Shown one piece after another: positions 7,508 to 11,864 of a stretch of 11,864 bases of DNA. How positions within the stretch are numbered: position 1 is the first letter of the stretch; the number at the start of each line of letters is the position of its first letter. Below the pieces are notes generated by a model. It did no database searches, was not told the DNA's origin, and saw only the letters and a list, made by a program, of their open reading frames with translations. The position numbers and the translations under genes were made by a program. Source of the stretch: an uncultured Ruminococcus sp. (GTDB lineage Bacteria; Bacillota; Clostridia; Oscillospirales; Acutalibacteraceae); assembly GCA_902762335.1 (NCBI GenBank), contig CACWNZ010000016.1, forward strand, positions 1-11,864, read 5' to 3'.

Positions 7508-7536
7508 ATTATAAACCATTGCCGCGATAATTACAA
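7508..7536 (-). promoter_or_regulatory. Promoter of prmA
   Basis: On the - strand: -35 TTGTAA (7536-7531), 17-base spacer, -10 TATAAT (7513-7508). It lies in the tcdA-prmA gap, and the start codon at 7476 is about 25 bases past the predicted transcription start. No hairpin terminator for tcdA is visible upstream of it, so read-through from tcdA remains possible. Confidence 0.72.
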
Positions 7537-7555
7537 CCAAGCTGTGATAAAGATA

Positions 7556-8266
7556 TTATACGCCCGCAATATCCCTGACGACCCTTGAGGCTATTATCAG
7601 TCCTGCCGCAGACGGAACGAAGGCTATGCTTGCGGGTATGACCTTGCCCGTTTCGGGGTCCTTTATCTCCTCTGCGGGTCTTTTAGGCTCCTCCTTTGAA
7701 TACACGACCGTGAGGTGTTTTATTCCCCTTGCCTTAAGCTCTCTTCTCATGACCCTTGCAAGAGGGCATACCGAGGTCTTGTATATATCGGTTATCTCAA
7801 AGGCTGTGGGGTCAAGCTTATTGCCTGCGCCCATTGACGATATTATCGGCGTACCAGCCTTCTGAGCCCTGACTATGAGCTCAAGCTTTGCGCTGACGGT
7901 ATCTACGGCATCTACGACGTAATCATAAACGGAAAGGTCGTACTCATCGGCATTTTCCGGCGTGTAGAATATATTATGCGTATTTACTTTTATATCCGGG
8001 GATATATCTCTTGCCCGTTTTGCCGCCGCCTCCGTTTTATATACGCCTATAGTTGACGAAAGAGCTATTATCTGTCTGTTGATGTTGGAAAGGCTCACCG
8101 TGTCCCTGTCGAACAGGTCAAGCTCTCCTATGCCGCTTCTTGCAAGCGCCTCGCAGACGTAGCCGCCCACGCCGCCTATTCCGAACACGGCGACTCTTGC
8201 CCTTGAGAGCTTTTCAAAAGCCTGAGCTCCCAAAAGCATTTCCGTCCGTGAAAATCTGTCGTCCAT
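7556..8266 (-). CDS. tcdA: tRNA threonylcarbamoyladenosine dehydratase, E1-like
   Basis: ThiF/MoeB/E1-family enzyme that uses ATP to cyclise t6A at position 37 of ANN-decoding tRNAs to ct6A, in the cytoplasm; 236 residues, typical for the TcdA (YgdL/CsdL) branch. The N-terminus RFSRTEMLLG is the standard entry of these proteins. The nucleotide-binding loop is GIGGVGG (29-35), followed by DRDTVSLSNINRQ (53-65) with the adenylation-site Asp, Asn and Arg residues, and VDAVD (118-122). SVCPLARVMRREL (165-176) and the C-terminal FVPSAAGLIIAS mark TcdA rather than ThiF or MoeB. There is no ubiquitin-like partner gene nearby and no zinc-binding CxxC pair, also consistent with TcdA. AAAGGAGAG lies 5 bases before the ATG. 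A promoter is at 8304-8332, downstream of the upp terminator. Confidence 0.93.
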   Translation of the reverse strand: MDDRFSRTEMLLGAQAFEKLSRARVAVFGIGGVGGYVCEALARSGIGELDLFDRDTVSLSNINRQIIALSSTIGVYKTEAAAKRARDISPDIKVNTHNIFYTPENADEYDLSVYDYVVDAVDTVSAKLELIVRAQKAGTPIISSMGAGNKLDPTAFEITDIYKTSVCPLARVMRRELKARGIKHLTVVYSKEEPKRPAEEIKDPETGKVIPASIAFVPSAAGLIIASRVVRDIAGV

Positions 8267-8303
8267 ATTTTCTCTCCTTTCTGTATTCTCCCTGTATTAC
8301 AGA

Positions 8304-8332
8304 ATTATACAACATCTTTTGATGCTCCACAA
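8304..8332 (-). promoter_or_regulatory. Promoter of tcdA
   Basis: On the - strand: -35 TTGTGG (8332-8327), 17-base spacer, -10 TATAAT (8309-8304). The -35 keeps only the TTG of the consensus. It is placed between the upp hairpin and the tcdA start at 8266, with a leader of about 30 bases. Confidence 0.6.
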
Positions 8333-8375
8333 GTTTCATACGACGATAATTTGCAGCCGTAAGGTAAAATGAATA

Positions 8376-8410
8376 ACACCGTGACCGCTTTTTATGGACG
8401 GTCACGGTGT
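8376..8410 (-). terminator. Hairpin terminator downstream of upp
   Basis: Perfect 12-bp inverted repeat, ACACCGTGACCG (8376-8387) with CGGTCACGGTGT (8399-8410), loop of 11 bases. It begins 26 bases past the upp stop on the - strand and is followed there by TATTCATTTT, an interrupted T-rich tail. Placement and stem strength favour a terminator, although the tail is weaker than at the other two. Confidence 0.75.
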
Positions 8411-8428
8411 ATGGGTGATTGTATTGAT

Positions 8429-8444
8429 CGAAATGATCATTTCG
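8429..8444. repeat. Perfect 16-base palindrome across the upp stop codon
   Basis: CGAAATGATCATTTCG reads the same on both strands and contains the upp TGA (8439-8437). As RNA it can form a 6-bp stem with a GATC loop just before the terminator hairpin. It may be chance, part of 3'-end structure, or a protein site. Confidence 0.45.
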
Positions 8445-9066
8445 TCCCGAAGATCCTGTCGCCTGCGTCGCCGAGACCGGGACAGATGTAGGCGTTCTCG
8501 TTAAGACAGCGGTCGAGCGCGCCTATATAGAGCTGTACGTCGGGGTGAGCCTCGGTAAAGGCTTTAACGCCCTCGGGCGCGGCGATTATGCACATACATT
8601 TTATGGCTTTGCCTCCGCGGACCTTTATTTCGTTTACGGCATCGATAAGCGAGCCGCCCGTGGCGAGCATGGGGTCGGCTACTATAACGAGCCTTTCTTC
8701 AATGAATGACGGGAGCTTGCAGTAGTAGGTCTCGGGCTTATGTGTCTGCTCGTTGCGGCACATACCTATGTGTCCGACCTTTGCGCCGGGCAGAAGCGCA
8801 AGGATACCGCCCACCATGCCCAGCCCTGCCCTGAGTATCGGAACGACGGCTGGCTTTTTGCCGTCTAAAACGGGCTGTACGGTATCCTCTATGGGAGTTT
8901 TTATCTCTGCTTCACGGGTCTTGAGATCGGAGAGAGCCTCGTAGCCCATAAGCATGGCTATCTCCTCCACAAGCTTGCGGAACTCGCTTGTACCCGTTCT
9001 CTCGTCACGAAGCATGGTTATTTTGTGCTTTATAAGCGGGTGATCCATATATATTACGTTTGACAT
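8437..9066 (-). CDS. upp: Uracil phosphoribosyltransferase
   Basis: Pyrimidine salvage enzyme that converts uracil and PRPP to UMP, in the cytoplasm. The 209 residues match the usual 208-210 exactly. Motifs are the N-terminal MDHPLIKHKITMLRD, VVPILRAGLGM (74-84), the PRPP-binding loop VADPMLATGGS (129-139), and the uracil-binding C-terminal segment ICPGLGDAGDRIFGT (194-208), where the family usually has YIPGLGDAGDR. AAAGGAGA sits 6 bases ahead of the ATG. No convincing promoter is visible in the 86 bases between the preceding BIG2 gene and upp; only a stable hairpin (9111-9142) is there, so transcription may enter from upstream or from a weak promoter. No uracil permease gene is adjacent. A terminator follows at 8376-8410. 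Confidence 0.97.
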   Translation of the reverse strand: MSNVIYMDHPLIKHKITMLRDERTGTSEFRKLVEEIAMLMGYEALSDLKTREAEIKTPIEDTVQPVLDGKKPAVVPILRAGLGMVGGILALLPGAKVGHIGMCRNEQTHKPETYYCKLPSFIEERLVIVADPMLATGGSLIDAVNEIKVRGGKAIKCMCIIAAPEGVKAFTEAHPDVQLYIGALDRCLNENAYICPGLGDAGDRIFGTK

Positions 9067-9110
9067 AGACGTTCTCCTTTGCGTAGATCATCATATAGCT
9101 TCCGTTGAAC

Positions 9111-9142
9111 GCCCGCCCCCGAAGGGTCATTCGGAAGCGGAC
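9111..9142 (-). other. Stable RNA hairpin between the BIG2 protein gene and upp
   Basis: In the - strand transcript, bases 9142-9130 (GTCCGCTTCCGAA) pair with 9123-9111 (TTCGGGGGCGGGC): 13 bp including three G-U wobbles, loop of six. It starts 10 bases after the BIG2 gene stop. It lacks a following T run, so it is not a canonical terminator; it may stabilise the 3' end, partly block read-through or act in the upp leader. Confidence 0.55.
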
Positions 9143-9152
9143 GTTTGCTTTT

Positions 9153-11258
9153 TCAGCTTGCGCAGGTGCCGCAGGGTGTATAGCCCTGCGCTTCGATCTG
9201 ACGTCTTGCTTCGGCTTCGGACTTTGCGGTTATAGTAACGATCTTTTTGTTGCTCTGATTCATACGCTTTACGCCGCCGCATTCCTGAAGGTGATAGACC
9301 ATGGAATTGACGTTGAGTATGAATTTGTATTCGTAGGTCTGCTGTGTGGTCGGCTGAGTGACCTTATCCGTCTTGAGCGCCGTAAAGCCGAGCATTGCAA
9401 GAGTTACGCCCGTTGCTCTGAGCTTTGAATCTGCAAAGAGCAGAGAGTTGAGGAGCTGAGAATCCGCACTGCTGCGGAGCTTCTGTATTGCATCTATGCT
9501 CGGAGTGCCATCGCCGTCTGTGGTTACGTTGTAGCTGAGCCTCGTGGTGCGGGTGTATTCTGAGGGTTTGAATGATGAGCCTGCAATGTAGCCTATGGGG
9601 TTGGTGAATACCTCGATAAAGTTCATCTGCGAGAGCTCGACGTTGACGTGATCGGGCTTGCTGTAGCTGAGGAAGACCCTGGTGACATAGATGTTTGCCT
9701 GCTCGTCCATTATGCAGTCGTCTATCCTTATCTTGTTCTGCGAAGCCATATAGGTGAATACCACATACATTGCGGTGTCTTCCGTTGAGCCGGGGTGAGC
9801 GTAGCGGATATATTTGTCGCCGTTTTCGTCCTTGTCCTCGTAATGATTGAGAATATAGTTCTTGAGGGTGGTGAAGTTCTTTTTGTAGTCGCTGTCGGAA
9901 ATGCCGTTTTTCTTGACCGTTACCTTGCAGGCCGCCGTTTTGCCGTTGAAGGTCCTTGCGGTGACGGTGGCGGTGCCTTCAGCCTTTGCGGTGACAAAGC
10001 CGTCCTTATCCACCGTGCATACTGCGGTGTTGCTTGAGGTGTATTTTATTTTGCGCGACCATTCGCCCGAAAGGAAGCTCACCTTGAGCTGAAAATACTT
10101 CTGCGGCTCAAGGGTCTTTGTCGTTTCGGAGAGCTTTATGCTCGTGGGCGCCTTCAACACCTGTATCGTGTCGGAGCAGCTTCTGCCGTTGTATGCCTTT
10201 GCGGTGACGGTGGCTGTGCCTGCCTTTTTGGCGGTGACCTTTCCGCCTGCGCTTACGGTCAGTACCGAGGTGTCGGAACTGCTGTAGGTGAATTTTGAGC
10301 AGGCCTCGTCGTCGTCAATGAAGATCTCCGGGGTATAGGCTTCGCCGATGCCGAGCTTTACTCCGCTGTTTTTGAATATGAAGATGTCGGGAGCCTTTTT
10401 GACCGTTACGGTACAGAGGGCGAATTTTCCGTTGGGGATAGAAGCCTTTATTACTGCCGTGCCGGGAGCCTTGCCCGTGATCTTTCCGTTGGTCACCGAA
10501 GCGACGGCTGTATTGTCCGAGGTAAAGGTTATCTTTTCGTTAGAAGATGCGGGGGTAAGTATCATCGCGGGCTTTACAGTCTCGCCTGCGCCGATGACGA
10601 AGGAGCTTTTCTTGAATGAAATACCCGATGCGGGCTGGATCACGTTTACTACGGTCTTTGCGGTAAGACCGTTTGACGATATTGCGGTTATGGTCGCCTT
10701 GCCTTTGGATATGCCCGTAACTATGCCTTGCGCGGATACGGCAGCTACTGCGGTGTTGCTTGATCTCCACCTGACGGTCTTGTTGGTGGTACTTGAGGGA
10801 TAGACCGTTGCCTTGAGCTGCACGGTCGAGTTTTTGTACACATCAAGGCTCGTTTTGTCAAGCTTTATCTTGGTCGCCTTTACCACTACGGTGACGGTGC
10901 ATTTAGCTGTTCTGCCGTCGGGAGTTTTTGCGGTAATGACCGCCGTACCTGCCGATTTTGCGGTGAGCTTGCCGTTATCTACGGCGCAGACGAGCTTGTT
11001 CGATGATTTCCACGTTATTTTGGTCTTTACGCCGTCCGAGAATTTCACGGTAAGGGTCGAGGTCTTTCCTCTTGCGATAGTGAGCGCCGTTTTGCTGAGG
11101 GTGATCTTGCCCGCCGCTGCTGCCTGAGCCGTTACGGTGGTGTCGCCTGCCGAAAGTCCTGCCGCCGATGCGGGGATAGCCATTGCCGAAAAGGCAAGCA
11201 CCGCGGAAAGAGCCGCGCCTAAGATCCTTTTTGCCATAGTGCGCTTTTGTGTTTTCAT
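9153..11258 (-). CDS. Secreted five-repeat BIG2 (bacterial Ig-like) protein with C-terminal His/Cys motif
   Basis: Exported surface protein of 701 residues; role unknown, adhesion or wall association is plausible. Residues 1-32 are a Sec signal peptide (KRIL basic start, hydrophobic core, cleavage near PASAA). Five BIG2 domains follow at about 51-126, 128-207, 210-287, 291-367 and 370-448, each showing SSNxAVxxV, a xGxVTAKxxGTAxVTA segment and a closing VxV strand. Cysteine pairs suggest disulfides in domains 1 (C91, C120), 4 (C320, C361) and 5 (C414, C444). Residues 450-640 form a region I do not recognise. The C-terminus, about 644-701, is YKFILNVNSMVYHLQEC with H656, C660, C696 and C699 (PCGTC), resembling the short metal-site domain (Ada-like) that ends many Firmicutes surface proteins. 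No LPXTG, SLH or dockerin anchor is visible. GAAGGAGG is 7 bases before the ATG. It is probably cotranscribed with the lipoprotein 42 bases upstream. Confidence 0.88.
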   Translation of the reverse strand: MKTQKRTMAKRILGAALSAVLAFSAMAIPASAAGLSAGDTTVTAQAAAAGKITLSKTALTIARGKTSTLTVKFSDGVKTKITWKSSNKLVCAVDNGKLTAKSAGTAVITAKTPDGRTAKCTVTVVVKATKIKLDKTSLDVYKNSTVQLKATVYPSSTTNKTVRWRSSNTAVAAVSAQGIVTGISKGKATITAISSNGLTAKTVVNVIQPASGISFKKSSFVIGAGETVKPAMILTPASSNEKITFTSDNTAVASVTNGKITGKAPGTAVIKASIPNGKFALCTVTVKKAPDIFIFKNSGVKLGIGEAYTPEIFIDDDEACSKFTYSSSDTSVLTVSAGGKVTAKKAGTATVTAKAYNGRSCSDTIQVLKAPTSIKLSETTKTLEPQKYFQLKVSFLSGEWSRKIKYTSSNTAVCTVDKDGFVTAKAEGTATVTARTFNGKTAACKVTVKKNGISDSDYKKNFTTLKNYILNHYEDKDENGDKYIRYAHPGSTEDTAMYVVFTYMASQNKIRIDDCIMDEQANIYVTRVFLSYSKPDHVNVELSQMNFIEVFTNPIGYIAGSSFKPSEYTRTTRLSYNVTTDGDGTPSIDAIQKLRSSADSQLLNSLLFADSKLRATGVTLAMLGFTALKTDKVTQPTTQQTYEYKFILNVNSMVYHLQECGGVKRMNQSNKKIVTITAKSEAEARRQIEAQGYTPCGTCAS
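9915..11108 (-). repeat. Tandem repeat of five BIG2-domain coding units
   Basis: The DNA encoding residues 51-448 of the surface protein repeats a unit of roughly 235 bases five times. The copies share GCGGTGACGGTGGC (for example 9958 and 10201) and related segments encoding the AGTATVTA strand. Protein-level divergence between units is high, so this is an old duplication series rather than a recent expansion. Confidence 0.8.
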
Positions 11259-11300
11259 ATTTTTTCCTCCTTCTGAATTTACGGAAATATCGGGCAGCCA

Positions 11301-11759
11301 TCAAGCGCGGTAATATTCCGCCTGATAGTAATTGCCGTCCTCATAGCTTGTCTCGATGAGCATACCGTTCTGTATAACGGCGGTGGACTGTACCCCGTCC
11401 GAGCGGGATATGCTTATGCCGTTTCCCGTATCGTACCAACTTGCGCTGAAATTGCCGAGGGTCGGATCGTCGTTGTAATACACCGCGCTTCCGTCGCCGT
11501 TTATTACAAGGGTCGTATGATACTGCGTGTCAAAGTATTCGTAGGTGTGCTGCCACGAGCCCGTATAGCCCGAAGAAGCCGTGGGAGTCTGTATCCCGCT
11601 CTGATCCTGACCGACGGGATTCTGCGTGCTCTGTGTGCCTGCGGGCATTCCGGCTATCGGGAACATACCGCCTGCCCCCGAGCCGTCTGACGAGCCTCCC
11701 GAGCAGCCCGCGCATATACAGGCAATGAGCGCCGCCGATATAAGCAGGGTCTTTTTCAT
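11301..11759 (-). CDS. Small lipoprotein with a C-terminal beta-rich domain
   Basis: Predicted membrane-anchored, surface-exposed lipoprotein of 152 residues. The signal peptide MKKTLLISAALIACICAGC has a lipobox CAG-C19. Residues 20-64 are a flexible linker rich in Gly, Ser, Gln, Thr and Pro. Residues 65-151 are a compact beta-rich domain that opens with GSWQHTYEY and continues with TTLVINGDGSAVYY and alternating aromatic residues. This pattern resembles lipocalin-like or META-type lipoprotein domains of Firmicutes, but I cannot name a family. GGGAGG is 8 bases before the ATG. The previous gene ends 43 bases upstream and the BIG2 protein starts 42 bases downstream with no terminator between, so the two exported proteins may be made from one message. 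A -10-like TATAAA lies upstream (near 11785) without a good -35. Confidence 0.8.
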   Translation of the reverse strand: MKKTLLISAALIACICAGCSGGSSDGSGAGGMFPIAGMPAGTQSTQNPVGQDQSGIQTPTASSGYTGSWQHTYEYFDTQYHTTLVINGDGSAVYYNDDPTLGNFSASWYDTGNGISISRSDGVQSTAVIQNGMLIETSYEDGNYYQAEYYRA

Positions 11760-11802
11760 GCTTTTGTACCTCCCTTCAAAATTTTATACCGAACGATCGT
11801 CT

Positions 11803-11864
11803 TCAGGCATCGTCAGGGTCTATGGGATCTATATCCGGATCATCGTCATATTCGACACCGCCCA
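11803..11864 (-). CDS. 3' end of an unknown gene with an Asp/Pro-rich C-terminus, truncated by window edge
   Basis: On the - strand the frame is open from the window edge to TGA at 11805-11803. The last 19 visible codons read GGVEYDDDPDIDPIDPDDA, nine of them Asp. Position and strand fit a gene immediately upstream of the lipoprotein. Twenty open codons could be chance, but the biased composition and consistent gene order favour a real C-terminal tail. Nothing can be said about the function. Confidence 0.5.
   Translation of the reverse strand, partial: GGVEYDDDPDIDPIDPDDA

Noticed and set aside
7556..8266. E1-like enzyme as part of a ubiquitin-like conjugation or CBASS-type defence system
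   Set aside because: The protein has all the marks of TcdA, and no E2-like, JAB-domain, ubiquitin-like or nucleotidyltransferase gene is adjacent.
9061..9152. Uracil-responsive (PyrR-type) attenuator before upp
   Set aside because: A hairpin is present, but there is no terminator T run, no competing anti-terminator that I can pair and no recognisable PyrR-binding loop.

Overview
The window looks like an ordinary stretch of chromosome from a Gram-positive, gut-type anaerobe of the Clostridia, plausibly a Ruminococcus-like member of the Oscillospirales. That assignment is inferred. It rests on strong AAAGGAGG-type ribosome binding sites, TATAAT promoters, lipoproteins with short MKK signal peptides, a surface protein built from bacterial Ig-like (BIG2) repeats, and a Mrp protein with the cysteine-rich N-terminus seen in Clostridia. 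There is no sign of phage, transposon, CRISPR array, tRNA or rRNA.

Layout. The left edge carries the 3' part of metY (O-acetylhomoserine sulfhydrylase) on the + strand. It meets a long run of - strand genes at a hairpin that can terminate transcription in both directions. Read along the - strand from the right, the genes are: the last codons of an unknown protein with an acidic tail; a small lipoprotein; a 701-residue secreted protein with five BIG2 domains; upp; tcdA; prmA; a four-helix membrane protein with an acidic tail; mrp; a Na+-efflux-type ABC exporter (ATPase then permease, overlapping by ATGA); and an orphan maltodextrin-type solute-binding lipoprotein. There is no gene-free stretch above 300 bases. 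The largest gap (2521-2738) holds a promoter, an AT run and a terminator.

Transcription units (inferred). The exporter ATPase and permease are translationally coupled and end at a strong terminator. mrp lies 39 bp upstream of the ATPase and the membrane protein 38 bp upstream of mrp, so these four probably share a transcript, perhaps extending back to prmA. Good -35/-10 pairs with 17-bp spacers precede prmA, tcdA and the solute-binding protein gene. upp ends at a 12-bp hairpin. The lipoprotein and BIG2 protein form an exported pair separated by 42 bp.

The housekeeping functions are sulfur assimilation into homocysteine, Fe-S cluster carriage, ribosomal protein L11 methylation, tRNA t6A modification to ct6A and uracil salvage. 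No new defence or mobile system is visible. The items most worth a second look are a near-identical pair of terminator hairpins bracketing the solute-binding protein gene, the BIG2 protein's unrecognised central region and C-terminal His/Cys motif, and the acidic-tailed membrane protein beside mrp.
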